This document shows positions 1-13,100 of a stretch of DNA of 64,000 nucleotides, piece by piece. The translations under genes were made by a program, and so were the position numbers. The DNA is from Hanleya hanleyi. Taxonomy: Eukaryota; Mollusca; Polyplacophora; Lepidopleurida; Hanleyidae. Location of the stretch: contig JAVTVY010039241.1 in assembly GCA_036873755.1 (NCBI GenBank), positions 1 through 64,000 of the forward strand, given 5' to 3'. How positions within the stretch are numbered: the stretch's first letter is position 1; every line of letters starts with the position of its first letter. Below the pieces are notes generated by a model, which searched no databases, had not been told where the DNA came from, and saw only the letters and a program-made list of their open reading frames with translations.

Positions 1-712
1 ATATTGACCTTATATTGTCACTAGGTTACAAACCGCTCCATACCACATTTGTCTTTTATTTTCCGTATGCTATAAAGAATCAAGTTACGGCCACATACCT
101 ATCATTTCTTGGTAGATGGTATCATTTCGAATAGCGGTGACACACTGCCCGCAAAATCCGCTGCCGATTTCATCGCATTTCAGCCAGTTTTTCCAGCAGC
201 TCCCGCTTCGATCTGCAATTTGTCTTCCATGTTTCTTTTCGAAATGAACTGCGCATGCGCCAATGCCGTGACCTTTGTAAAACCGGAAAGCGTGGTAGCG
301 GACGATTTTTAACTTGTCAAAGTTAAGCATGGATAATTGCATTAATTGTAACAAACCCTTTGTCAAGGGACATAAGGGGTACAATAGAGTGTCGTTAAAA
401 TCTCTCACATCTCCTAAAACAGTGAGAAAGTTTTACAAAGGTCACGGCATTGGCGCATGCGCAGTTCATTTCGAAAAGAAACATGGAAGACAAATTGCAG
501 ATCGAAGCGGGAGCTGCTGGAAAAACTGACTGAAATGCGATGAAATCGGCAGCGGATTTTGCGGGCAGTGTGTCACCGCTATTCGAAATGATACCATCTA
601 CCAAGAAATGATAGGTATGTGGCCGTAACTTGATTCTTTATACCATACGGAAAATAAAAGACAAATGTGGTTTGCAGTGGCTTGTAACCTAGTGACAATA
701 TAAGGTCAATAT
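1..712. repeat. Inverted-repeat (hairpin) element, arms 1-283 and 430-712
   Basis: Two 283-base arms that are near-perfect reverse complements surround a 146-base spacer. The outer end reads ATATTGACCTTATATTGTC. It may extend beyond the left edge. Both arms encode the same short reading frame pointing outward from the spacer. No transposase is present, so it is best called a MITE-like or foldback element. Confidence 0.8.
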
Positions 713-807
713 AAACGTCATCACTAGGTTACATGTTGTAGCTAAGAGCAAGCCCACTTTAAAATTCTCCAAGCTGAAGCCAGAAACTAACTAATCATTC
801 GCACATA

Positions 808-978
808 CCGGTGTGAAAGAAACGGTGGTCCCCAGATACCAGTGTCTGGTCTCCTATACTTTATCTAGGGAGGGCTCTGATATCCAAGTGACCCTTTTCA
901 GATGTCCGTTTCCGAGCTGGGGTAAATCATAGCAAGCGGACACCCATATCTGAGGGACCACCGTTTCTTCCACACCGG
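808..978. mobile_element. 171-bp MITE with TA target-site duplication
   Basis: About 25-base terminal inverted repeats (CCGGTGTGAAAGAAACGG at the left end, with one mismatch to the right) are flanked by TA at 806-807 and 979-980. This is typical of Tc1/mariner-derived non-autonomous elements. It sits 24 bases downstream of an exon end of the minus-strand gene. Confidence 0.72.
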
Positions 979-1002
979 TACTGAACTGAAATCATTCATT
1001 AC

Positions 1003-1164
1003 CCTTGTCCAGAGGTCAGACACTTCCATGGCCCGTTTGTTATAGAAGAGATATCCAGCCTTCCAGTCAGTTGGATCCAGGTTCAGTTGTTTCCCGTGTG
1101 TTTTGGAATATCTAGCTTGTTCGAATATTCCGTTCCAGACCTCGTTGGAGTATTCAACGTAAAC
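1003..1164 (-). CDS. EGF-repeat gene, exon 9: SNEVWN motif (last exon visible)
   Basis: Acceptor CGGTAG, donor GTAATG, phase 0 to 0, 162 bases. It encodes VYVEYSNEVWNGIFEQARY and ends AMEVSDLWTR. The Asn-Glu pair is the candidate catalytic dyad. The next exon would lie to the left of the window or inside 1-1000, where I found only repeat elements. Confidence 0.82.
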
Positions 1165-4100
1165 CTACCGAAAATTAACAACATCTGTAGCTGTTACCAA
1201 CAATGACGGGCTTCAATATGAATAATTGCGGTTAAGTTTGCGGTCTGTTTCTCACATATTATAGATTGTAGACAGATGCGCAGCAGTAATTATAGAGAAT
1301 AACCTCGTCCTACACATAGGCTGATGAAGTAATCTCCAATTCATCATATTGTCGTGCATCTTAGCTTTCTAAGGGCATTTCACGTTTCACTTAACACTAC
1401 CCTTACATTTTCGCTGTGATTCGGCATGTATTTCACACGGCGCCATCTATCTAGAGGGAGATAATCCAGTTCGAAAGTTGTTCCCAAAGCATGAGGTCAA
1501 ATGTCGGCCCCATTTAAACGAGCCAATGAAATTATCTGTATTCAAATATTTCTTAGATATGCAAACATGTCAGTTTCACGAGGCGCAAGACTGGGGGAGT
1601 CTACGCGAGACCAAAACGAAGTTGTGCAAATTAGCTATTTTATTTCTCACTCTAGTGGAGCATGCTTCTTCGTTTATTCTAAGAAACAAACGGCCTAACA
1701 TATTTGAAAACAAAATAAAATCGGCGGCAGACCACAGGAAAATGATATGCTTTTTATTTTGTGATGGGGCACTTCGAGGCCCACCATGGGATCATTTCAA
1801 TCGATCGCTTTCTGGAGGTGTGTCTTCGTTGTATGAATGTGATTGCACCGATGTCAGATATAACGGGACCAGTCGGATGTGACCATTTGGGAAACGCCCT
1901 ATTACACTCAGATAGCACCCGTTACCGCATGGCTACGAGCAGAAGTTTCTACGTATGATCGTGCCATGCGTTCGGATGATGATTGTCGTGCAGTTCTATC
2001 AAGGTATGTAACTTCAATGATAAATGTATTAATTTTGGAATCTGATATCAATGAATCGATGGACAAAACAGCGTATTTCTAAAATGTGACACCATTTCTC
2101 TTTACCGTTAGAGTTAGAGTGATATAATGAACGCTTACATGCAGATCGTCTCTCAGACTGTTCTTCACTTGAGTGGCGAACTGAGTGACAAAATTATCAT
2201 CGGCAGCATGAGGCATATTGAACCAGGGACTAGCACCCATCAGATTACACAGTTGTATCATGTACTCTAGGGCTCCACCGGACTCTCCTTCCTGGCTGTG
2301 GTAATCCGGCTTTCGACGACTCGCCCACGTGGTCGGTTCTGGCTAAAAATTATACACAGACATGACCCATGAATGCTTTTTCATGTATCTATGTTTTTCT
2401 GTTGATTTATTTGTTTCTGAGATTAGCAATATTTTATGCTTACATATTGCAGACTGAAAATGCACTATACCAACAGGCTTTCAATTTGCCCAATTTGCAC
2501 TTATGTCGGTAACTGGGCCCTGTGTAATGCTGCCTGGGTATTTAACACAAGCAATCTAATTCACCTCTGCAAATCAGCATGGAATACGTGTTCCGATCCT
2601 AATTGGTTACACTTACCCCGTGAGCGTTCGTATGCATAAAGTCCATAAAGCGGAACTCTGAATACTGTTTGAGGCCCTCCAAGAAGACCGGATAGAAGGG
2701 AAATTTCTCATAGCGGTCTTCGAACCCAGGCATGATGAGACGCATGTTTCTCACGGGATTACCCGGGTTGGTCTTCAGCAGTGTTACCAGGACTCCTCCA
2801 CTACCGGGCTCAATATGGATCTGCCATCGACCTGTGGGAACGAACGTTTTATCAAAGATCAAACTTTTACGCGGACAACAATAACGAATGGTCCAAAAAT
2901 TATCTCCATCGGTTTTTAAACCCATTTGTTGGACGTCGCGCCGTCACAGTAAATGCATGTATGTCAAATATAAGGGAAGTCCGTCGAGTACTTTCTGAGA
3001 TATCAGCGCGGACGGACAGACAAACGGACTGAGAGACAGACATGCAGAAAAGCCTATTCAAAAACAATAATCCTTCAGCCATCGGTAGCGTGGGTTAACA
3101 ATGAATACAAATGTGAACGTCTTATTGAGTTTCGCTGTGGACGTCACACCACTGTCCGTTGTTTCAAATCCCATGCAACAAGCAACTAATTCGCCTTTCC
3201 TATTTATCAGACTTTTGCGCGCAGCAGCTTTGACCTCGTTTTGAAAACGAATGCGGGGTTCCAACGTCATAATCACTTCCCAGTAGCACAGATAGCTCTC
3301 AAAGTTTCGCGTGAGTGCACCGAACAGTAAACCGTAGATTCCCACCAGAATGTTCATGGGGTTATTTTCTTGAATCGACAAACTCTTGGCATTGAAACCC
3401 CTGACTATTCGCTATTTGATTAAATGGTCCGGTAATCTTCAGTCAGCTCACAAGAATACAGCTTATAAAGTCAATTTTGGATCTAAGCAGGGTTGTACCA
3501 TAAACACAGGTGGTGGGCACCGAACAGTTTCAAAGTATGCCTCATTGAAAATGTCAGCTTGAAAATGTTGTTTTTGTCGTTATGAGGTGATGTCGTTTTC
3601 ACAGAAATCGAAGGTTTAGTCAAATGAGTTTTTGCTGAAAACTGCAGGTGCGTTTTATTTAAAATCAGTCGCGCTTCACACATGAAACGTTATTCACTCA
3701 CTCTTGAATGAGAGAAAAATCGATGATTTTTTTTCTATCTCATTTTTATGCCACAGGCCCACCAGGCCCACAAGAAGAGAAAACTCTGTGGGTGAAGTCA
3801 ATATGGAATAGCCGAAGTGCACCCTTACGTAAAATATGGAAATTTCTAATGATTCTCTTTTACTTTTTTATAACTGCTACATCTTCTTTCAGCTACACCA
3901 GCTGAAAACTATCAATTCAGCCCATCTAAATGGGTAACTGCTCAGTGCCGCCATGTGGTCCCTGAACAACCTCAACTTCTATGAAAATAGCCTGGTGACG
4001 CAGCTTTGACCTCTTTCTGAAAAGGATGTGCATAACCCAAACTCGTCTTTCTCAATACGACGAATAGTGCAATACTGTTACCGAACTTTCTTTCAATTTT

Positions 4101-7100
4101 TTTCTCACAGGTCAATAAAAATCGCAGATTTCTTCTAAAAATTTGAATTGATCAATCAAGTTATGATAACCAACACATGGTGATCACTACTATAGTCTGC
4201 CCATCTTAATTAGTCGTCTACTTTGGAGCTTGTCAAGAACTAGTAGTAAACTCTGCATAAATTTTCTCTTTTTTTTGGCATTGTGTAGAACAAACTAAAC
4301 TCTACAAAATGACTACCATTATTCCGTGATATCGATAATATATCACGCTTGAGATAATTTTGTAATTATCTCCATATAAAACTCCAGTACAATTGTTTCA
4401 TGTACCTGGGCTCAATAACACAGGGAGACGTCATATTGTATTCGTGCTTATTAGCACAAAGGTCAACAATGCCGGGTACGGTCATGTGTGCGGTTTACCA
4501 TTAGGCAATTTCACTGGGCATGCGATATAAGCGACACTTCCACGGACCGCCTGTTATTACTATATACGGCATCAATGACCTTTGTGACAGTAGACATGAA
4601 TATATTATGACGTCTCGCTATGTAATTGAGACCCGTTTCATGAAACAACTGTACTGAAGTTTCATATGGAGAAAATTACAAAGTTATTTCAAGCGTGATA
4701 TATTATCGATATCATGGAGAAATCGTAGTCATTTTGTAGAGTTCAGTTTGTTCTACACGCTGGAAAAACTATTGATTTTTGACGAGCTCCAAAGTAGACG
4801 ACTAATTAAAATGGGCAGACTATAGTGCGTGGACATGGTGAATCGCTTATTGTGGCGTCAGTTGTGTGCGGTATATCATTGAGACGATCTACTAAATCTC
4901 TCATTATTTTATCTATTAATCCAATCATTATCGACAATATTTTCAAAATTGGACAGATGTGAACATTCATGGAATAAATAGTATACCTATTTTGTGAAGA
5001 AGCCCTGATCTGAGTTTTTCCGAGTTTCCAAATGTCCGATATTTTTTATTGATATGGCGATCAGTTAAACTGATTTTCATGTGAATCAACTGCAATCTAC
5101 CAGCCTCTTTTCGTAATGGCTTTTCATTATCCTATGCAAAATACAAGAGAGCACATATTTAAAGTAAGGCTTTCGAAGCTACCAACTATTGCGGGCCTCA
5201 TTGCGATTAGCTCCTCTTCATGTTGCCTTTCAGCGATGAATGCCACTGACTGAAGTTATACGCATGGTATGTATGGCTGCTACAATGTGTTGTCGCAGAG
5301 GAAAGGTAAAGCATATTAAAAATAATCGTTACTAATACTTTTCATCGCCTGCTCGCCGGTCAAACGGACTACAACGTCTTATTCAAGCTAGGTAAACCAA
5401 GGTGGTAAATCAGGGGAATACCATCTAGAGGAAATCCTGTGAAAAATTCTTGCGAAACGTTCGCCGATATTCTACGAGATCCCATAATAAGCCAATCGTG
5501 ACAAGTTCTGCCTTTTCACTTTGACAGTGATTGGCGTTTAGTTCACGGATATAAACATCTTCGCACGGCATGATCTTTTGATATTTTCTGTCGCCTAACA
5601 AAGCTAGGCTTTTCGGCGGGAGTAAATCCTTTGATGTTCACACGCACTGCCTGGAAATGATGCCATATTTGGATACTGTTTCCCGATAATGTTTACCCTG
5701 TTGGTCCACTACTGTGGGCGTGATTTTTAAATTATTTTAACCAAGCTAGCCACCAGATTGGCTAACGAATGTAGTCGAAATTCGCACGGGATTTATATAG
5801 CGGTGAAGTCAGATATAATATTCCGTGATATTTTATCTGAGTTTACTGAGATTGCGTCATGTTCACCGATATTGACCTGTTCTGCTTGTAGAGTCATTCT
5901 ACCATTGTGGTATATTTTCTGTCCTACACCCCTCTGGTACAGTCTATTGTATGAGCCGAGAAAAATACGTTACAGGATATTAGTTTGATACATATGTGTT
6001 TGTACAGTCACAAATTATGATAAAAACGAAACATTTTAACATTTTTATTTCATTTTATAAACGTCACCAAGGTAAATGTCAACACCTTCACCATTGCATA
6101 TAAAGGGATATAAGATGACAAATATTGTCAATTGGAACATGTTTATACCTCTGGAAATATAAGCATAATTCGAGGGATTATTTGCATCGATGATGTTAGA
6201 TCACGACAGCGATTAACATTCGATGATGTTACGTGTTAAATCCATACAGTACAGGGCAGAAATAACTTCGCCATGAATCAGACTTCACCTTGATTGAGGG
6301 ATTTTTTGAAGTTTCCAAAGTGTGTGCCTATTGACATTGTTTTTTTCCTGACAGGATATTTCCATGTGACTTCACGTGCAGTCAAGAGTAGCGCTCTTGT
6401 TCTCCTCTCGACGTGTCGGCTTTTAGCACAGCATTATTTTGTACCGTGAAATGCACGCGAGGGAATCAAGGTTAAGTTATTTCTACCCTGTACCGTACCA
6501 TATTAATGTTACTTCGTTATTTACGCCTAACCTTTGTTTTTCTTTTGGATCTGATGAGTGGACAATCCGAAGTCGAAGTCTCCTTCTCCGTCGTACATGA
6601 AAGTGTATGTTCCTCGAGGGGCGTGTTCACCGAAACCTCGAAGCACCAACTTGGACAGTTTCATGGTTGCTGAAACGTAATATTGGCTTAAGTTTTAAAG
6701 TATACCTTGTTTCCAACTAAAGAGATTCATGTATTTCGCTGCGAGACCTTCTCTGATATCGGAGTGCAATGTTTTCATTTTAAAGCCTCTTGATCTGGGC
6801 TGTTACAAAATAGACAATGACGATGGACGGATTAGGGTGAGATATAATTAAGTTAATTTTGCTTCATTCAATCATAAATCTTGGTTGGAATCGATCCTCT
6901 AATGAACCTTGTTATCGTTCCGTCACAAGGTTAAATAGGGTCATAATTAAATAGCACTGAAGAAGATCTGCTACAGGCCATATCAGAGGGGATTCCATGA
7001 TTTAGACTTTGCTCACGTTCCAATGAGCTTGGATAACCGTCAGCCCTCCAGTGGACTTTGTTGTTCTCGTGCGTCTCCCAGTCGTGCCGGTCTGTTCTCT

Positions 7101-10100
7101 GTGTTAACCAGGCTTGGGACTGCTTCAACACATCCACAAATTTCAGCTCGGATGAGAAGTATGTTATCCCCGCTATATTCATTCCCACGTTCACACCTTT
7201 GTTCATCATTCTAGTGAAAAGGTAACAAGATGCAAACTTCACCAGCATAACAGGATGAAGGAGCAAAGACATCAAATCATTAAGAAACAGTGTGGATAAG
7301 TTTCTGGTAACTATAAACCTTGCATGAAATATAATAGTTTTTCGGAATTAATGAGAGGCAACTACGGACGGTGTAACCCATAAAGACCCATTTTCACGAT
7401 GCGATTTGTAGGGTAACTTGTAGCATACAACTCAGTTGCATCGTGAGAATATTATAGTACGATTTTAGTCGCATGCTACAAGTAGTATGAAATAGAACAG
7501 GCCCCATTTTCATGCCATTTGTTGCACGCTACAAATCTGGGAATTCCCCGCCGTGTTACTGTTAATTTAACGCTAAAATGAATGGAAGGAAGCAATTTCG
7601 CTTTCTATACTCTCTTATAATAATTGACTTCCATGGCATTCGCTTGTTTTTTTCATGGTTTTCGAGTTTTTTTTAGAAGAAAAATGAATTACATTGAAAT
7701 GTAACCTACAAAATGTATTTGGATTTTCAAAAATCATCGTATAAGTCAATATCTCTGTTTTTCAAAAGATCTATATACTGGTTCTCTACACACGATCTGA
7801 TTGGTGTTTCCAAAAACCGAATAATGTCTTTTGAATACCAAAATTATATAGGATTTTAACTTGCAAAAAGAGATTTAAGTTTTTAAAGAACCACCATATA
7901 ACCAATATCTCGTTTTTTAAAAACCCAAATGCCATGAAAAGCCAACTATTCGTATAGTGTAGGATGCTGGTAGTTCCTACGCACTGATATATTGAGAGTC
8001 ACTGTACAGCAACAATGCATTAGCCCGTAATTAATAAAAGAGCTTGTTAAAAGTTGGTTTCCATTAACCTCTCAAATATTATCAACGAATCAAATAGTTG
8101 TGGATATTGTATGACTTCACGGTTATATAATTACATGTTTAGGTCGTGGGTGGCACAAGTTGCTCCTTTATACCCCTCCCAACATTCACACTGACCATTC
8201 CAACAGGTTCCATGCAGACAGTGTGCGGCACATCCACATATCCCTGGACCCATACAGGTCACTCCTGTAAGTTTGCAATGATCGTTATGCAATGATTGCT
8301 TGAAATTATTGAAATTACCAAACGACAAGATATCGGATTGACAAGGAGTACCTTCCATCTCCTGCTACAATGATCGAAGAATAAAAGAAGTTGTTATCCA
8401 TAAAAGATTAGTTATTCATAACACAGCCTGGTGTTATATACGCCGACTTCTGTAATGGTTATCACTAGGAAAAGAAGATCTGGTCCAATATCTTTATGGT
8501 TGAGAACACATTTAAGGGATAGAAAACCATTGAAAAAATTATGTAATAAATGAAGGAATAGTTCCATCACTGTCCAAAAGTATTTTGTGTTTTTCCGATT
8601 TTTTTATCGTCAAAACGCATTTAATTTATGTATTTGTATGGTGGTCTGTCACGACCATTCCTTTTCCCTATTCCCTCCAAAACACTCATCGTTATGCTGG
8701 CTCAACAGGGAAGTAGACATCGATGGGAAAGTATTTTTGAGGTTCAACATGGAACATTATTGCTTATTTAATGGGGAGTAATAGTTTGCAGTCATAGTAT
8801 CTGTAGTGTCTCTATTTCGTGGCGATAACGGGACATTGGTTTTCGTTCCTTTTTTAACGGATAAATTTACCAGCTGAGAGGTCGGGTAATTTTACATGTA
8901 CGACAGTTTACCGTGTGCACAGTGGCAGTCCCAGACACACTTCCGCTCTACAGTTGACCATTTCCAGCCATCTTCACATTGGCAGGTGTGGTCTGAAAGA
9001 GAATGGGAACCAATGTATTGAACTACATAGTTTATAGTCATACAGTTACCAGAGTTATTACAACACATATAAGGGAAGTGGGAAGAGGTGCCGACATACT
9101 GACAGAGCCTCATGACTTCACAGTATAGTCTTCCGGTTAGCCTATTCTAAAGCACATACCAAGAATCTAATGATTCGTGATATGTGTTGTATCTCAGGTA
9201 CGCTTTTATTGTACCTGTTCATGTGGCAACTTGAATGATATGACCACACGTATAACCGAATACATGTATTGGGTGCAGGATACTCAATTAGACATGATGA
9301 TGATGATGATGCTGATGAAGATCAGGATTATGATAATGATGATTTTGCAAGGCAGTATAACAGTAGATGGCAGGTGTGGTCTGAAATAAAATGGGGGTCA
9401 ATCTATTGAAGTACATATTCTATAGTCATACAGTTTGCTGAGTTAGAACCGGATTCATGTATTGGATGCAGGATAATCAATTATACATCATGATGATGAA
9501 AATTTTTCAAGGCAGCATAAACAGTTGAATACTTATGACAATTTTGCAAGGCGGTATAACAGTAGAATACTTAGAACTCAGATTTGTCTAGACAGGACGC
9601 AACTCTTTAGATAATATCACAAAGAAGGATTTGGGGGTAAACATGGACATGCACAACAGATGCTTAATGGTGAGAGATTGGCGTACGTCCTAGATATCAT
9701 AAACAACAAGACCTCTATTTTTGTCCCCCGCCGCAACGCGATCGGGGACTTTAAAATGGTTCTTGCTTATTTGTGTCCGTGTATGCCCGTGGATGTCTGT
9801 TTGAATTTTCCACAAGCGATAACTTCCAAACGCTTTGTTAAATTCTTCCGAAATTCGGCATGCGCATCCCTTGCGACAAGGCGCCAGCTGGTATTGCATT
9901 TCAGCAACATCTGCCTGAAGGTTTCGCCACTGGGTCTCGCTTCTTCATGTCTGTTCCTGTCCGTGGATGTCGGTTCAAATTCTTTGCAAGCGATAACTTC
10001 CAAACGCTTTGTTGGATTCTCTCGAAATTCGGCATACGCATTCCTTGCAACAAGAAATGCTACTATATTTCAGCAACATCTGCCTGAAGGTGGCGCCACT

Positions 10101-13100
10101 GAGTTTCGTTTCTTCTCGTCCGCTCCAGTTCATGGATGTCAGGATAACTTCCAAATGCTTTGTCGGATCCCTCTGAAATTTGACATATACATTCCTTGTG
10201 ACCAGACGTGGGTAGGTATTGCGTTTCAGCAAGATCCACCTGAAGGTGACGCCACTGTGTCTTGTTCCAATCTCCTGTGCATGTCTGTGGTTGTCCATTC
10301 AAATTCTTCACGAGCGATAACTTCCAAATGCTTTGTCGAATTTCTTCGATATTTGGCATATACATTCCTTGTGACAACATGTTCATTGATATTGGGTTTC
10401 AGAAATATCTGCCTGTAGGTGGTGCCACTTAGGTTCTTTCTGTTTTTCGCCCACTTGCACATACAGGTGGCGCCACCTGGTGGCAACTTCTAAATTTGGT
10501 TTCCGGGCAATAACTTGAGAATTGCTCATCGAATTCTTCCCAAATTAGGCATGCATGCATTGTACCTTGCCATGAGATGTTGCTTGAGATTGCGTTTCAT
10601 CCACTTCTGCTTACAGGTGATGTCACATGGTGGCAAAATCTGAAATTTGTTTTCAGCCAGTAACTTGAGAACTGCATGCTCATCGGATTCTTCTCAGATT
10701 TAGCATGCATGTACCATGCCAGGAGTTGTCTGGGATTGCCTTTCACTCACTTGCACTTACAGGTGGTACCACCTGGTGGCAAAATTCCAAATTTGTTTCC
10801 GGTAATACCATGACATAAGATGTCGCTTGAGATTGCGTTTCGCCCACTTGCGCCTACAGGTGGCGCCACCTGGTGTTAAAATCAAAATTTGTTTTCGGCA
10901 ATTAACCTGAGAACTGCTCATCGGAATCTCCTCAAATTCAGCATGAATGTACCATGGCAGGAGATGTTGCGTTTGGTTGCCTTTCGCTCAGTTGTACTTA
11001 CAGGTGTTACCAAATGGTGGCAGAATACCAAATTTGTTTCCGGGTAATAACTTGAGAACTGATAATCAGATTCTTCTTAAATTTGGTATGATTATACCAT
11101 GACATAAGATGTCACTTGCGCCTACAGGTGGCACCACCTCGTGTCAATTCTAAATTTGATTTTGCTCATCGGATTCTTCTCCAATTTGGTATGCAGATAC
11201 CATGCCATGAGATGTCCCTTGGAATTGTATTTCGCCTGATTCTGTCTACAGGTGGCGACACCTGGTGGAAAAATCCGAAATTTGTTTCCGGGCAACAATT
11301 TGAAAAGTGCTCATCGGATTCTTCTCAAATTTGGTATTCATATGCCATAAGATGTTGCTTGGGATTGTGTTTCGCACACTTGTGAAAAATCTAAAATTGG
11401 TTGGCTTCCGGGCAATAACTTGGAGACCCCTCTACAGACTCTTCCCAAAGTTCGTATGCTGATACCATGCCATGAGGTGGTGCTTGGGATTGTGTGTCGC
11501 CCACTTGCACCTACAGGTGACGACACCTGGTGACAAATTAAAAAATAATAGTTTTCGGGCAATAGGTTGAGGACGCCTTCAGATTCTCGTCAAAGTTGGT
11601 TTGCAGATAATATGCCTTGAGATGTTGCTTGGGGTTGCATCTCGGTTACATAATTCCCATGTTTCACTGCATGGAAACTATATTACAGCAGCAATCAACA
11701 TTCAGTCAGCCATTCTGAGTTGATCTTAAAACTTGGGGAGGCAGAAAGACCCTTCCGCATCCAACGCCTATGAAGTAGCAGTTGCCTCTCTCATGTATAT
11801 CCCCTGAGACCAACAATACTAACAAATATTGCTGCCATTTCGGCGGCGGACCTAGCATCCTCTGGCTGCTTGTTAAGTTTAGGGGCCTAATGATCAAAAG
11901 CAAAACTTCCAACTATCGATGAAGAGGCATTGTTAATTGAAATTACCCCAGATAAAATTTGATACTAACAGTATCTCTGTTTATTCGGCGTTTCCCTGAA
12001 ACCGAATGCTAATAATGTTTTGCCCGGTAGATTCTTCAGCTATGATATCTTTCAGGGAAGTACCATTACTACAAGTTGAAGACAGGAGAATTTGTGTGCC
12101 AACTGGTAGAATTTTAGCTCTACCATAATGTGTTCTTTGCTATAGGGAAAGCCTTCTAATATTGCTCGACGTCTAGGTCTCATGTTGCATGGGACATACT
12201 GGTACATACATATTAAAGGCTTACCTTGTTTGCATGTGCCTTGAGAACTGCAGCCACAGTCACCCGAACAATCAGTGTTATAAAACCCGTCAAAACACTG
12301 ACAGTGGCCGTTGTTTAGATGTCCATTCCAGTGACAGGTCTGATCCGTGGCCGCGATCCTGCAGTTAGTCAAACAGCATGACCAAAGTGCAACATTAAAG
12401 GTTTAAATAGGAAAGCACTACAATCCTACCTGAAACACTACCATTTTTTGGATGACCTCAGACTTTTCAATCATTTCGGATTTTACTGACAAACGTTTGG
12501 AGACACTGCTATAGCACTTCTGACCGATTCATATCTCATTCTAGAAAGTCAGACCCAGTAATAATATCCACCACCTCGATAAATAATCAATCGTTAAGTC
12601 GTCAAAGCAAGCATCAGATTCCGATTCAGTCCTCGTTCATAAGGAATTTACATGTACGCGTCAAAAATCCTGTTTCGTATAACAGTCAGCACCAATTCTA
12701 ATTGTGTATGAAAACACAAGATGCTCTCCCACGAGAGAGAAACGGTCAACAGTTTTCAATGATGTCAGCAAGACAAGATGAAGCTCTTCACATATAATCC
12801 TAAAAACTGACCATTATTTATTATCCAAATGAATCTCCAAGTCGTTTCGCAGAAAATGTATCTGAGTCACGCTTTGATTGTGTCTGTTCATTTGAACATC
12901 ATGGAGAAGTTACGTTTTCTATCTGGCGGACACATATAGTTAATCATTTTCCAACAGATGACGTGATAGGGCTTTTACATCAACGCTCTGAAATATTTTT
13001 ACCACTCAATCCGCGGGGCCGTCTGGTCATGTCATTCAACATGTCCACATGAACATCTGCAAGAAAAGCGTGGTTGATTTACAATTCTTCTCTGGAATCG

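Noticed and set aside
3058..3381. 107-codon minus-strand frame near exon 7
   Set aside because: It lies in intron 6 and exon 6 joins directly to exon 7 in phase. It matches no part of the module.
6545..6575. Second hammerhead-like match CTGATGAGTGGACAATCC
   Set aside because: It overlaps exon 6 of the EGF-repeat gene on the opposite strand and lacks GAAA after helix II; chance.
9660..10418. 252-codon plus-strand open frame, the longest in the window
   Set aside because: Its translation is periodic and follows the satellite units. It lies antisense in an intron of the EGF-repeat gene and has open frames on both strands, as expected of a tandem repeat.
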